A stretch of DNA of 64,000 bases from Curtobacterium sp. MCBD17_032. GTDB lineage: Bacteria; Actinomycetota; Actinomycetes; Actinomycetales; Microbacteriaceae. Under the pieces are notes generated by a model that searched no databases, was not told the origin of the DNA, and saw only the letters and a list, made by a program, of their open reading frames with translations. The stretch spans positions 124,001-188,000 of the forward strand of contig NZ_QKTO01000004.1 in NCBI RefSeq assembly GCF_003234855.1, written 5' to 3'. The position numbers and the translations under genes were made by a program. Below are positions 41,089-49,992 of the stretch, in pieces (position 1 is the first letter of the stretch; the number at the start of each line of letters is the position of its first letter).

Positions 41089-42651
41089 CTACGCGTCCTG
41101 GCCGTCCGGGCGCTCCCACGGCGCCGGGAACGGGAAGTAGCGCTCGAGGAAGTCCGTCACCCGACGGGTGCGTTCCTCGTCGCTGACCTCCGGGAAGCTG
41201 CCGTCGTTCAGGCAGAAGAAGTCGACGTTGCGCTTCTTGAGCAGCTCGTCGAGCGTCCGGAGCCCGGCCTGCATCGTCGTGTCGATGTAGCTGACCGACG
41301 CGTTCTCCTGGATGATCGCCCGTCCCGTGAGCAGTGCGTAGTAGTGGTACAGCGAGTTCGTAACGGAGATGTTGTCCGCGGCACGGAAGCGCGACGCGGC
41401 GGTGGACGCGAACTCGTCGGCGAACTCGTGCTCCATCTCGGTCATGATGCTCTTCCGCAGCGGGGTGGCCGCGTGCTCGAGGTGCCGCGTCGTCACCGCG
41501 CCGAAGCGCTGCTGCAGGAGCCGCCGGTTCACCCGCGCCGAGTTCTCGAACCCGCTCCGCGCCGCGTTGTTCACGCCGAGGCCGATCCGGGTGTCGGCGA
41601 GGATGAACTTCGTGACCGACCCCGGGCTGAAGAACACCGACGGGTCGATGAGCCGGCCGAAGAACATGTCGTCGTTCGAGTAGATGAAGTGCTCGCTGAG
41701 CCCGGGGATGTGGTGCAGCTGCGACTCGACGGCCTGCGAGTTGTGCGTCGGCAGGACGGACGGGTCGGCGAAGAACTCCTCGCTGCGGACGATCCGGACC
41801 TTCGGGTGGTCGGCGAGCCAGGCCGGAGCCGGCGAGTCGGTTGCGATGTAGATGGTGCGGATCCACGGCGCGAAGATGTGCACCGACCGGAGCGCGTACT
41901 TGAGCTCGTTGATCTGACGGAACCGGGCGGGGGCGTCGTCCCCCTCCCCCAGGACCGCGTCGGCTTGCGCGGCCTGACGGGCGCGCTGGTACTCGACCGC
42001 GTTCCCGTCCACCCACGAGAAGACGATGTCGATCGGGAAGCGGATGTCCGACACGTGGTCGTCGAACATGTGCTCGACGGTGCTCCACGACCGTCCGTAG
42101 CGGTCGATGTCGACGAGGACGAACTCCTCGATCGGCAGGGAGCGTCGCATCAGGGCGTTCTCGACCGGCGCGAGCACCTCGGTCTCGGTGACACGCCAGA
42201 ACTCGAGCTGCACGCTCGTCTCCGCACCGTAGCGGAGTCGGCCCATCGGTTCGAGGCGCGGACGGAACAGCCGGAGCACCGGTTCGTCGACCGAGCCGAA
42301 GCCGTCGTCGAGGACGAGCACGGCGGGCTTGCCCGGCGGCTTCGCGTAGAAGGGCTCACCGGCGCCGGCCGCCATGACGGCGCTCTCGGCACGCTGCCGG
42401 TCTCGCTCGTCGACCGCGATCACCGGGCGCTGGTCGTTCCCCCGGATGAGCAGGTGGTCGACGTCACCCGCGGTGAGCGCGTCGTCGAGGAACAGGAGGT
42501 CCTCGATCATCGACTGCTGCGGCGTCAGGTGTCCGTTGATGAGCGTCAGACGTCCCTTGCGGAGCACGACGTCCGGTCGGTCGAGACCGCCGGAGGACGG
42601 TCGAGGGGTCAGCAGAGGACTCTCGGTCACCGGCTCGGTCTCGTCGCTCAT
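41089..42651 (-). CDS. Stealth-family glycan phosphotransferase
   Basis: The protein has 520 residues. The Stealth signature regions are visible: CR1 PIDIVFSWVDG (about 206-216), CR2 RFRQINELKYALRSVHIF and IRTIYIATD (about 244-272), CR3 THNSQAVESQLHHIPGLSEHF followed by YSNDDMFFG (about 302-332), and a CR4-like end. These proteins transfer sugar-1-phosphate units to build phosphodiester-linked surface polysaccharide, as in meningococcal capsule synthesis. An N-terminal 190 residues precede the catalytic part. ATG 42651 follows GGAAGG. No capsule operon surrounds it; it may act on cell-wall glycans. Confidence 0.88.
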   Translation of the reverse strand: MSDETEPVTESPLLTPRPSSGGLDRPDVVLRKGRLTLINGHLTPQQSMIEDLLFLDDALTAGDVDHLLIRGNDQRPVIAVDERDRQRAESAVMAAGAGEPFYAKPPGKPAVLVLDDGFGSVDEPVLRLFRPRLEPMGRLRYGAETSVQLEFWRVTETEVLAPVENALMRRSLPIEEFVLVDIDRYGRSWSTVEHMFDDHVSDIRFPIDIVFSWVDGNAVEYQRARQAAQADAVLGEGDDAPARFRQINELKYALRSVHIFAPWIRTIYIATDSPAPAWLADHPKVRIVRSEEFFADPSVLPTHNSQAVESQLHHIPGLSEHFIYSNDDMFFGRLIDPSVFFSPGSVTKFILADTRIGLGVNNAARSGFENSARVNRRLLQQRFGAVTTRHLEHAATPLRKSIMTEMEHEFADEFASTAASRFRAADNISVTNSLYHYYALLTGRAIIQENASVSYIDTTMQAGLRTLDELLKKRNVDFFCLNDGSFPEVSDEERTRRVTDFLERYFPFPAPWERPDGQDA

Positions 42652-42744
42652 CCACGCCTTCCAGGTCGCACTGCCGTGCTCCGTGCACAGCACCTGCGAT
42701 CCTACCGTCCGCGCGGCCGGTCAGCCCGCGGCCGCCGTCGGCGC

Positions 42745-43197
42745 TCACTCCGCCGGGCGCGGGACCTTCACGGCGATGCCGACGACGATGAAGAGCGCAG
42801 CGGCGACGAGCTGGAGGCCCGCCCAGAGCTGGCCGGGCAGCGGCAGCGTGAGGACGGGGTTCCAGCAGACCGCCACGGCGGCGGTCAGGACCGCCGCCCA
42901 CCAGGCACGTCCGCGGATGGCGAAGACGAGCACGATGAGCGCCAACACGGTGACGCCCCAGCGGGCGAACACGAACGCCGACGAGTCGATGAACGCCACG
43001 CACGCGAGCAGCACCACGGCCGCGAGCAGCGACGGGGCCAACGCGGGACGGGTGAAGTCGGGCAGCGCGCCCGTGCCCCGACCGGACCCGGACGCCGAGG
43101 CGCGGCGAGGATCCGTCGCTCGCGCTGCGGTCTGCGGACGAGCGCCGCCCCGCTGCTGCGACGACCCGATGGGCGGTCGCCCCCTGCGTGCCGTCAT
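42745..43197 (-). CDS. Small membrane protein (DUF6804-like)
   Basis: The 150-residue protein has a basic, Arg/Gly-rich head of about 50 residues, then four hydrophobic segments. The central WNPVLTLPLPGQLW is reminiscent of DUF6804 proteins (NPxxPxxLxxxxW), but I hold that name loosely. Start ATG 43197 gives MTARRGRPP; the frame is open further upstream without a clear ribosome site. It lies between the Stealth gene and an SDR-DUF2867 gene on the same strand, 25 nt from the latter, so it may be in an operon. Confidence 0.6.
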   Translation of the reverse strand: MTARRGRPPIGSSQQRGGARPQTAARATDPRRASASGSGRGTGALPDFTRPALAPSLLAAVVLLACVAFIDSSAFVFARWGVTVLALIVLVFAIRGRAWWAAVLTAAVAVCWNPVLTLPLPGQLWAGLQLVAAALFIVVGIAVKVPRPAE

Positions 43198-43222
43198 CGT
43201 CCCCGTGCCGTGCCGTCGTCGA

Positions 43223-44755
43223 TCATGCCGTCTCCTCGTGCGCGGGCTGCGCGACGTCATCCTGGTACGTGGAGTTGCGCTGCGTCGAATCGGTGCGGTG
43301 CGCCTCCCGCTCGGCACGGGCCGTGATGCGCTCCACCATGCCGGGGAAGATCACACCGTGGAAAGGCAGGATCCCGTACCAGTACAGGCGTCCGGCGAGC
43401 CCCTGCGGGAAGTAGATCGCGCGCTGGTGGTAGTCGCTGCCGCCGTCGTCCGCGGGCGTGACGGTCATCTCGAGCCAGGCCCGACCGGGCGACTTGAACT
43501 CGGCGCGGAGCCGGAGGTAGCGGCCGCGGACGAGCCGTTCGACCCGCCACCAGTCGAGGGCGTCCCCCTGTTCCAGGCGTTTCGGGTCTCGGCGGCCGCG
43601 ATTCAGCCCGACACCGCCGGCGATCTTGTCGAGCCACCCGCGCGCGACCCAGGCCAGGGGGAACGAATACCAGCCGTTCTCGCCGCCGATCGACTCGACG
43701 ACGCTCCAGACGGCTTCCGGCGGCGCCGAGGAGTGCCGCTTGCGGTCGTCGACGTACACCGTGTGTCCGGCCCAGTCGGGGTCGCTCGGCAGCGGGTCGG
43801 CCGAGCCGCTCGACAGGGTGGCGTTGCGCCAGCTCGTCTCGACCTCGCCCGACCGCATCTTCGCGAGGGCGAGACGGACCGCGCGCCGGTAGGACGTGAG
43901 ACCGCCCTCGGGCCGCGGCACGACGTCGTCGATGTCGTGCTCGCGCTGCACGCACTCGAACTGCAGCGACTCGATGATCGGTGTCGCGAGCTTGCGCGGG
44001 ATCGGCGTGACGACGTTGAACCAGTGCGCTGCCAGGCGGGGCGTCAGCACGGGCAGGACGGAGATCGGACGCTGCGGCAGCTTCGCCTCGACCGCGTACC
44101 CGTTGATCATCTGGCCGTACCGGAGCACGTCGGGCCCGCCGATGTCGAAGGTGCGGTTGACGTCCGCGGGGATGGTCAGGGCCTCGACCAGGTAGTACAG
44201 GACGTCGCGGACGGCGATCGGCTGGATCCGGTTCCGGACCCACCGTGGCGCCGGCATCCACGGCAGGACGTCGGTGAGGTGCCGGATCATCTCGAACGAG
44301 GTGCTCCCGCTGCCGATGACGACGCCGGCCTGCAGCGCGACCGTCGGCACGCCGGAGCCGAGGAGGATGTCCCCGACCTCCTTCCGGCTGCGCAGGTGCT
44401 TGCTGAGCTCGCCGTCCGGGTGCAGGCCGCCCAGGTAGACGAACCGCTGCACTCCTGACTCGTGAGCCACGCGCGCCATCGTCCGGGCGGCCTCGCGCTC
44501 GGCCTGCTCGAAGTCGCCGTCGGCGCCCATGGCGTGCGCCAGGTAGTAGACGGCCTCGATCCCGTCCACCGCCGACCGGACGGCGTCGGCGTCCTGCAGG
44601 TCCCCCTCGGACACCGCAACACGGTCGTTCCACGGGACGTCCTGCAGCTTCTGCGGGTTGCGGACGAGGACCCGGACGTCGTGTCCGGCGTCGAGGAGTC
44701 TGGGGACCAGTCGGCCACCGATGTACCCGGTGGCTCCGGTGACGAGGACGCGCAT
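43223..44755 (-). CDS. NAD(P)-binding SDR fused to DUF2867 domain
   Basis: This 510-residue protein has an extended-SDR Rossmann domain at the start (VTGATGYIGGRLVPRLLDAG, 4-23) with a PDVLRYG-type body up to about 300. A C-terminal DUF2867 domain (about 330-500) of the START-like fold follows, containing VWSVVESIGGENGWY and RAWLEMTVTP. Similar two-domain proteins occur in many actinobacteria and bacteroidetes and are thought to act on hydrophobic ligands; the reaction is unknown. ATG 44755 lies 7 nt after TACCGT on the minus strand, a leaderless start, and is divergent from deoC. Confidence 0.85.
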   Translation of the reverse strand: MRVLVTGATGYIGGRLVPRLLDAGHDVRVLVRNPQKLQDVPWNDRVAVSEGDLQDADAVRSAVDGIEAVYYLAHAMGADGDFEQAEREAARTMARVAHESGVQRFVYLGGLHPDGELSKHLRSRKEVGDILLGSGVPTVALQAGVVIGSGSTSFEMIRHLTDVLPWMPAPRWVRNRIQPIAVRDVLYYLVEALTIPADVNRTFDIGGPDVLRYGQMINGYAVEAKLPQRPISVLPVLTPRLAAHWFNVVTPIPRKLATPIIESLQFECVQREHDIDDVVPRPEGGLTSYRRAVRLALAKMRSGEVETSWRNATLSSGSADPLPSDPDWAGHTVYVDDRKRHSSAPPEAVWSVVESIGGENGWYSFPLAWVARGWLDKIAGGVGLNRGRRDPKRLEQGDALDWWRVERLVRGRYLRLRAEFKSPGRAWLEMTVTPADDGGSDYHQRAIYFPQGLAGRLYWYGILPFHGVIFPGMVERITARAEREAHRTDSTQRNSTYQDDVAQPAHEETA

Positions 44756-44762
44756 GGCCGGA

Positions 44763-44768
44763 ACGGTA
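44763..44768 (-). promoter_or_regulatory. -10 box for leaderless SDR-DUF2867 mRNA
   Basis: TACCGT on the minus strand, 7 nt before ATG 44755. It is only 17 bp from the opposing deoC box at 44786, so the two promoters are back to back. Confidence 0.5.
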
Positions 44769-44785
44769 CGCCGTGCGCCTGCCAG

Positions 44786-44791
44786 TAGGCT
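44786..44791 (+). promoter_or_regulatory. deoC: -10 box for leaderless deoC mRNA
   Basis: TAGGCT, 6 nt, then GTG 44798. The opposing promoter box lies 17 bp away, so the -35 regions of the two genes would overlap the other coding starts. Confidence 0.5.
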
Positions 44792-44797
44792 TGCCGG

Positions 44798-45529
44798 GTG
44801 GACAACGCATCGTTCCCCGTCACCGCCGAGGCCGTCCGTCGGCTCATCGACCACGCCATCCTCAAGCCGGAGCTGGACCGCGCAGCCGTCGACGCACAGC
44901 TCGACGAGGCCGCCACGTACCGCGTGTTCAGCGTGTGCGTCCGTCCGAGCGACGTCCGCCACGCGGTCGAGCGCCTCCAGGGCACCGGTGTCGGCGTCGG
45001 CACCGTGATCGGCTTCCCGCACGGCACCACGACGACCGCCACGAAGGTCGCCGAGTCGCTGCAGGCCCTGGCCGACGGCGCCTTCGAACTCGACATGGTC
45101 CAGGACATCGGCGCCGCGAAGTCCGGCGACTGGGAGCGGGTCGAGCGGGACGTCCGCGCCGTGGTCGAGGCAGCCGGCGACACGGTGGTGAAGGTCATCC
45201 TCGAGACGGCCTACCTCACGGAGGACGAGATCGTCGCCGCCAGCCGCGCTGCGGTCGCCGGCGGAGCGTCGTTCGTGAAGACCTCGACGGGCTTCGCGGG
45301 TGGCGGTGCCACGGCCGAGCACATCCGCCTCATGCGCGGAACCGTCGGCCCCGACACCGGCGTCAAGGCGTCGGGCGGCGTCCGCGGTCTCGACACCCTG
45401 CTCGAGATGGTCGAGGCGGGCGCGGACCGGATCGGCACGAGCGCCTCGGCACGCATCCTCGACGAGGTCGCCCACCGCGCCGCGACCGGCTCCTCCTCCG
45501 ACCGCGGCGACGACACCTCGTCCTACTGA
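44798..45529 (+). CDS. deoC: Deoxyribose-phosphate aldolase
   Basis: DeoC cleaves deoxyribose-5-phosphate to glyceraldehyde-3-phosphate and acetaldehyde in nucleoside catabolism. In this 243-residue TIM barrel the Schiff-base lysine is K161 in FVKTSTGF, the activating lysine is K190 in GVKASGG, and the proton-relay aspartate is D99 in FELDMV. All are intact. No deoA or deoD gene is adjacent. GTG 44798 follows a TAGGCT box by 6 nt. A ROK kinase starts 147 nt after the stop, possibly in one carbon-use unit. Confidence 0.94.
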   Translation: MDNASFPVTAEAVRRLIDHAILKPELDRAAVDAQLDEAATYRVFSVCVRPSDVRHAVERLQGTGVGVGTVIGFPHGTTTTATKVAESLQALADGAFELDMVQDIGAAKSGDWERVERDVRAVVEAAGDTVVKVILETAYLTEDEIVAASRAAVAGGASFVKTSTGFAGGGATAEHIRLMRGTVGPDTGVKASGGVRGLDTLLEMVEAGADRIGTSASARILDEVAHRAATGSSSDRGDDTSSY

Positions 45530-45675
45530 CGGCCGTCGGCCCCGGTAGGGGCCACGGCTCCGGGGCTCCGTCCCCTGACCTCCCACCCGATCCCCTCCCC
45601 GGGTCGGCTGCGCCGGACGCGACGTCAGCGTCGCGGACCGCTGCCGGGCCTCCCGACCGCCACACCGGAGTGCGC

Positions 45676-46623
45676 ATGTCCAGCACCACGTCCTCGTCCC
45701 TCGCCCTCGCCGTCGACCTCGGTGGCACCAAGGTCGAAGCAGCGCTCGTCACCGACCAGGGCGTCGTCCTGCCGGGCACACGACACCGCAGCCCGACCGG
45801 GCCCGGACGGACCTCGGACGAGCTGCAGGCCGCGGTCGACGAGGTCGTGGTCGCCGCGCTCGCGGCGCTCCCCACCGACGCGACCCTGGTCGGCGTCGGC
45901 ATCGGGTCTGCTGGACCGGTCGACGAGGTGAACGGGCTCGTGTCACCGCTCAACATGCCGGTCTGGCGCGGGTACCCGCTCCGCGACCGCGTGGCCGTCC
46001 ACGTGCCGGACGGCGTGCCGGTGACGCTCCGCATGGACGGACTCGCGATCACGCTCGCCGAGCACTGGGTCGGCGCGGCGCAGGGCTCGGACCACGTGAT
46101 GGGCATGATCGTGTCGACGGGCGTCGGCGGCGGCCTCATCCTGCACGGACGGACCGTCAGCGGTCCCACCGGGAACGCCGGGCACATCGGCCACGTCGAG
46201 TGCGGAGGCTACGACGACCCGTGCGCCTGCGGCGGCACCGGCTGCCTGGAGGCCGTGGCCAGCGGCCCGAAGACCGTCGCCTGGGCGCGACGGCAGGGGT
46301 TCGCCGGCACGACCGGCGAGGAGCTCGCCGCCGCCTACGCCGCCGGCGACGGGATCGCGGTCGCAGCGGTGCAGCGGAGCGGACGGGCCCTCGGTCAGGC
46401 GATCGCCGCGGCGACGAGCCTGGTCGACCTCGAGGTCGTGGCCATCGGCGGCGGCTTCTCGCATGTCTCCCCCGACCTGTTCGAGTACGCGCGGCAGGCC
46501 GTCGCCGAGCGCGTGGAGTTCCCCTTCGTGACGAAGGTGCGGATCGTCCCCACGGGGTTGTCCCAGGACGGCCCCCTCATCGGTGCGGCCGCGCTCGTGC
46601 ACCGCGCCGACGTGCTGCGCTGA
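45676..46623 (+). CDS. ROK-family sugar kinase (glucokinase-like)
   Basis: This 315-residue ROK protein has the ATP motif VDLGGTKVEA (about 14-23), the substrate aspartate in RMDGLAITLAEHW (about 117-129), and the ROK signature MIVSTGVGGGLILHGR with the zinc site GHIGHVECGG and CACGGTGCLE (about 167-190), whose His and three Cys are intact. There is no N-terminal HTH, so it is an enzyme, not a repressor. The usual NDANA before the catalytic aspartate is replaced by RMDG, so sugar specificity could differ from glucose. ATG 45676 follows CCGGAG. Start supported by family alignment. Confidence 0.88.
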   Translation: MSSTTSSSLALAVDLGGTKVEAALVTDQGVVLPGTRHRSPTGPGRTSDELQAAVDEVVVAALAALPTDATLVGVGIGSAGPVDEVNGLVSPLNMPVWRGYPLRDRVAVHVPDGVPVTLRMDGLAITLAEHWVGAAQGSDHVMGMIVSTGVGGGLILHGRTVSGPTGNAGHIGHVECGGYDDPCACGGTGCLEAVASGPKTVAWARRQGFAGTTGEELAAAYAAGDGIAVAAVQRSGRALGQAIAAATSLVDLEVVAIGGGFSHVSPDLFEYARQAVAERVEFPFVTKVRIVPTGLSQDGPLIGAAALVHRADVLR

Positions 46624-46678
46624 TCCGGCTTCTCCACACCGGCGTCGTCCGGGCGGTGTGATCGGGCATCATCTCCGT

Positions 46679-47254
46679 GTGCCCTCCTCCCGCCTCGTGA
46701 CGACGGACGACTGGCCGGCAGCCGAGTTGCACGCAGCGGTCCTCGCCGGGGAACTCGTCCCGGTGGGTGCGTGCTGGGCCTCCGTCGCCGAACCCCAGGA
46801 CGTGGCGCTGCGCGCGGCGTCCTACGCGTGGTCGGTCTCCGGTGTGCCGCTCGTCGCAGCGGGACGGACCGCCGCGTGGATCTGGGGCGCGTGCTCCCGG
46901 CCGCCGCTCCCCCACGACAGCTGCGTCCCAGCCGGCGAGCGGTCCCGCCGACGCGGAGCCTGGGCCGGGGTGCGGGAGATCGCGCTCCGTCCGGCGGACG
47001 TCGTCCTGTTGGCAGGGGTGCGGGTCCTCGGCCCCGATGCGACCGCCCTCGACCTGCTCCGCGACCGCCGCGGCTTCGGCCCGGCGGACGCGGACGCCGT
47101 CCGCGGCCTGGTCGCGACGTCGCTCGTCGACCCGCGGCACCTCTCGACCCTGCTGGCGGCGTCCGGGCGGCTGCCGATGGGGCGGCAGGCGCAGCGGCGG
47201 TTCCGCGAGGCCGGGCTCGAGGCCGACGGCGGTCAGCCCGCGCTGACGCGGTAG
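46679..47254 (+). CDS. Hypothetical protein, AbiEi-like
   Basis: The 191-residue protein opens with LVTTDDWPAAELHAAVLAGELVPVGACW and ends with FREAGLEADGGQPALTR. The layout, a short winged-helix-like head and a basic middle with the TAAWIWG motif, resembles actinobacterial proteins annotated as AbiEi-type antitoxins, but no AbiEii toxin gene is nearby. GTG 46679 follows a weak CATCAT box by 6 nt. Its last 22 bases overlap the 3' end of rel on the opposite strand. Confidence 0.6.
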   Translation: MPSSRLVTTDDWPAAELHAAVLAGELVPVGACWASVAEPQDVALRAASYAWSVSGVPLVAAGRTAAWIWGACSRPPLPHDSCVPAGERSRRRGAWAGVREIALRPADVVLLAGVRVLGPDATALDLLRDRRGFGPADADAVRGLVATSLVDPRHLSTLLAASGRLPMGRQAQRRFREAGLEADGGQPALTR

Positions 47255-49587
47255 ACGTCGTACACGGCGTCGATGCGGCGGACCGCGTTCAGCACCCGGT
47301 CCAGGTGCGTCGTGTCGCCCATCTCGAAGACGAAGCGGGACAGGGCGAGCCGGTCCGACGACGTCGACACCGTGGCGGACAGGATGTTCACGTGGTGGTC
47401 CGTCAGCACGCGGGTCACGTCGCTGAGCAGGCCCGAGCGGTCGAGCGCTTCGATCTGGATCTGCACGAGGAACACCGACTTGGACGACGGCGCCCACTCG
47501 ACCTCGATCATCCGATCGGGCTCGTTCATGAGCGACTTGACGTTCGTGCACGATGCCTGGTGCACCGAGACGCCCTGCCCCCGGGTGATGAACCCGACGA
47601 TCTGGTCTCCCGGGACCGGCGTGCAGCACTTCGCGAGCTTGACCAGGATGTCGGGCGCGCCGCGGACGAGCACCCCGCTGTCGCTGTTGCGCAGCTGGCG
47701 ACTGGTGACGTGCCGCGGGAACGCGAGCTCCGGCTCGTCCGTCTCGGTCTCGTTCTGGATGCTGCCGAGCGCCTTCTCGATCACCGACTGGCTCGAGACG
47801 TGCCCCTCGCCGACCGCCGCGTACAGCGCCGACACGTCGTCGTACCGCATCGCCGACGCCACCTCGGAGATGGTGTCCTGGCTCATGATGCGCTGGAGCG
47901 GCAGGTTCTGCTTGCGCATCGCCCGGGCGATGGCGTCACGGCCCTGTTCGACCGCCTCTTCCCGGCGCTCCTTGGTGAACCACTGCTTGATCTTGTTCCG
48001 TGCCCGCGGGCTCCGGACGAAGGTGAGCCAGTCCTGGCTGGGGCCGGAATCCGGGTTCTTCGAGGTGAAGATCTCCACGACGTCACCGCTGGACAGCTGG
48101 CTCTCGAGCGGGACGAGCCGGCCGTTAACCTTGGCGCCCATCGTGCGGTGCCCGATCTCGGTGTGCACGGCGTAGGCGAAGTCGACCGGGGTCGCGCCCG
48201 CCGGCAGACCGATGACCTTCCCCTGCGGCGTGAAGACGTAAGTCTCCTTGGCGCCGATCTCGTACCGCAGGGAGTCGAGGAACTCCGCCGGGTCGCTCGT
48301 CTCGGCCTGCCAGTCGGTGATGTGCGCGAGCCACGCCATGTCCTGGTCGGACTGCGAGGTGGTCTCGGCGTCACGACCGGTGACGCGCTGCTTGTACTTC
48401 CAGTGCGCGGCGACACCGAACTCGGCCCGCTGGTGCATCTCGTGCGTGCGGATCTGGATCTCCACCGCTCGACCCTGCGGTCCGAGGACCGTGGTGTGCA
48501 GCGACTGGTACAGGTTGAACTTCGGCGTCGCGATGTAGTCCTTGAACCGGCCGGGCAGCGGGGTCCATCGGGCGTGCACGGCGCCGAGCATCGCGTAGCA
48601 GTCGCGCACGGTCGGTACGAGCACGCGGATCCCGACCAGGTCGTAGATCTCGTCGAACTCGCGCCCGCGCACGATCATCTTCTGGTAGATCGAGTAGTAC
48701 TGCTTGGGGCGGCCCATGACGTCGCCGCGGACCTTCGCGGCCTTGAGGTCCTTCTTCAGCGTGGCCGTGACGTTCTGCACGAACTGCTCGCGCTTCGGCT
48801 GCCGTTCCTTGACCAGGCTGTCGATCTCGACGTAGAGCTTCGGGTGCAGGACCGCGAACGACAGGTCCTCGAGCTCCAGCTTGATCATCTGGATCCCGAG
48901 CCGGTGCGCGAGCGGCGCGTAGATCTCCAGGGTCTCCTTCGCCTTCCGCGTGGCGGAGGCGGACTCGACGAAGCCCCAGGTCCGGGCGTTGTGCAGGCGG
49001 TCGGCGAGCTTGATGACCAGGACGCGGATGTCCTTCGACATGGCGATGACCATCTTGCGGACGGTCTCGGCCTGCGCGCTGTCGCCGTACTTGACCTTGT
49101 CGAGCTTCGTGACGCCGTCGACGAGCATCGCGATCTCGTCGCCGAAGTCCTCGCGCAGCTGGTCGAGCTGGTAGTCGGTGTCCTCGACGGTGTCGTGCAG
49201 CAGCGCGGCCGCGATCGTGATCGTGCCGATGCCCAGGTCGGCGAGGATCTGCGCGACCGCGACGGGGTGCGTGATGTACGGCTCACCCGACTTGCGCTTC
49301 TGCCCGTCGTGCGCCCGCTCCGCCACGGAGTACGCCCGCTCGATGAGGGTCGTGTCCGCCTTCGGGTGATGCGACCGGACGGTGCGGATGAGGGTGTCGA
49401 CCGCGCCGGCGGGCTGGGCACGGGAGAACAGCCGCGGCAGCAGGGACCGGAGCGACCCGATGTTGCCGGTGGTGGTGGACCCGAGCGGCGGGCTGGACGG
49501 CCGCGGTGCGGAACCGGGCCGGGCGCCGTCGGAAGGCCGGGAGGCAGCGCCGGCATCCGGCTGCGAGGACTCACGCGTGTCGGTCAT
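47233..49587 (-). CDS. rel: Bifunctional (p)ppGpp synthetase/hydrolase
   Basis: Rel makes and degrades the alarmone (p)ppGpp that drives the stringent response. The protein has 784 residues. The HD hydrolase domain carries HDTVEDT (131-137). The synthetase domain has RGREFDEIYDLVGIRVL (about 311-327) and the Arg/Lys-rich G-loop. The TGS domain begins VFTPQGKVIGLPAGATPVDF (about 449-468), and an ACT domain ends the protein (about 700-784). Both catalytic sites look intact. The first 50 residues are disordered. ATG 49587 follows GGGAGGCGCAGC. secF, secD and yajC lie upstream on the same strand, separated by a rhodanese gene. Confidence 0.95.
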   Translation of the reverse strand: MTDTRESSQPDAGAASRPSDGARPGSAPRPSSPPLGSTTTGNIGSLRSLLPRLFSRAQPAGAVDTLIRTVRSHHPKADTTLIERAYSVAERAHDGQKRKSGEPYITHPVAVAQILADLGIGTITIAAALLHDTVEDTDYQLDQLREDFGDEIAMLVDGVTKLDKVKYGDSAQAETVRKMVIAMSKDIRVLVIKLADRLHNARTWGFVESASATRKAKETLEIYAPLAHRLGIQMIKLELEDLSFAVLHPKLYVEIDSLVKERQPKREQFVQNVTATLKKDLKAAKVRGDVMGRPKQYYSIYQKMIVRGREFDEIYDLVGIRVLVPTVRDCYAMLGAVHARWTPLPGRFKDYIATPKFNLYQSLHTTVLGPQGRAVEIQIRTHEMHQRAEFGVAAHWKYKQRVTGRDAETTSQSDQDMAWLAHITDWQAETSDPAEFLDSLRYEIGAKETYVFTPQGKVIGLPAGATPVDFAYAVHTEIGHRTMGAKVNGRLVPLESQLSSGDVVEIFTSKNPDSGPSQDWLTFVRSPRARNKIKQWFTKERREEAVEQGRDAIARAMRKQNLPLQRIMSQDTISEVASAMRYDDVSALYAAVGEGHVSSQSVIEKALGSIQNETETDEPELAFPRHVTSRQLRNSDSGVLVRGAPDILVKLAKCCTPVPGDQIVGFITRGQGVSVHQASCTNVKSLMNEPDRMIEVEWAPSSKSVFLVQIQIEALDRSGLLSDVTRVLTDHHVNILSATVSTSSDRLALSRFVFEMGDTTHLDRVLNAVRRIDAVYDVYRVSAG

Positions 49588-49632
49588 GCTGCGCCTCCCG
49601 GGACTCGATCCGACAACACTACGCGCGTCGGG

Positions 49633-49992
49633 TCAGTGCTCGTGACCACGTTCGCCGTCAGCGGCGGCGCCCGCTCCCGGACGCACGACCGGGGCGCCGG
49701 ACTGCTCCCACGCCACCATCCCGCCGGCGAGGCTGACCGCCGGCACACCGGCACGCTCGAGCGCCGCGACGACCTGGGCCGAGCGGTAGCCGCTGTGGCA
49801 GACGACGACCGCGGGGCGCTCGTCATCGGCGGGCACCTCGGACCACCGCGCCTGCAGCTCGGACATCGGGAGCAGCGTCGCCTGGGGTGCGTGGACGTCG
49901 TCCCACTCGGCCTGCTCGCGCACGTCGATCAGGGGTGCCCCGTCGTCGATCCGCTGCAGCGCCTCGGCGACGTCGACCTCGTGGGCGGCCAT
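49633..49992 (-). CDS. Rhodanese-like domain protein
   Basis: The 119-residue single-domain protein has the active-site loop VVCHSGYRS with cysteine near residue 71, and the conserved DVREQAEWDDVHAPQA near 27-42. Rhodanese domains move a sulfane sulfur, often in cofactor sulfuration or thiosulfate use. The start shares one base with the secF stop (TGATG), so it is read with the secDF operon. In many actinobacteria the apt gene lies between secF and rel; here this gene fills that place. Confidence 0.87.
   Translation of the reverse strand: MAAHEVDVAEALQRIDDGAPLIDVREQAEWDDVHAPQATLLPMSELQARWSEVPADDERPAVVVCHSGYRSAQVVAALERAGVPAVSLAGGMVAWEQSGAPVVRPGAGAAADGERGHEH

Noticed and set aside
46679-47254. 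Complete AbiE toxin-antitoxin system.
   Set aside because: Only an AbiEi-like protein is present; the neighbours are a ROK kinase and rel, and no AbiEii nucleotidyltransferase gene is adjacent.
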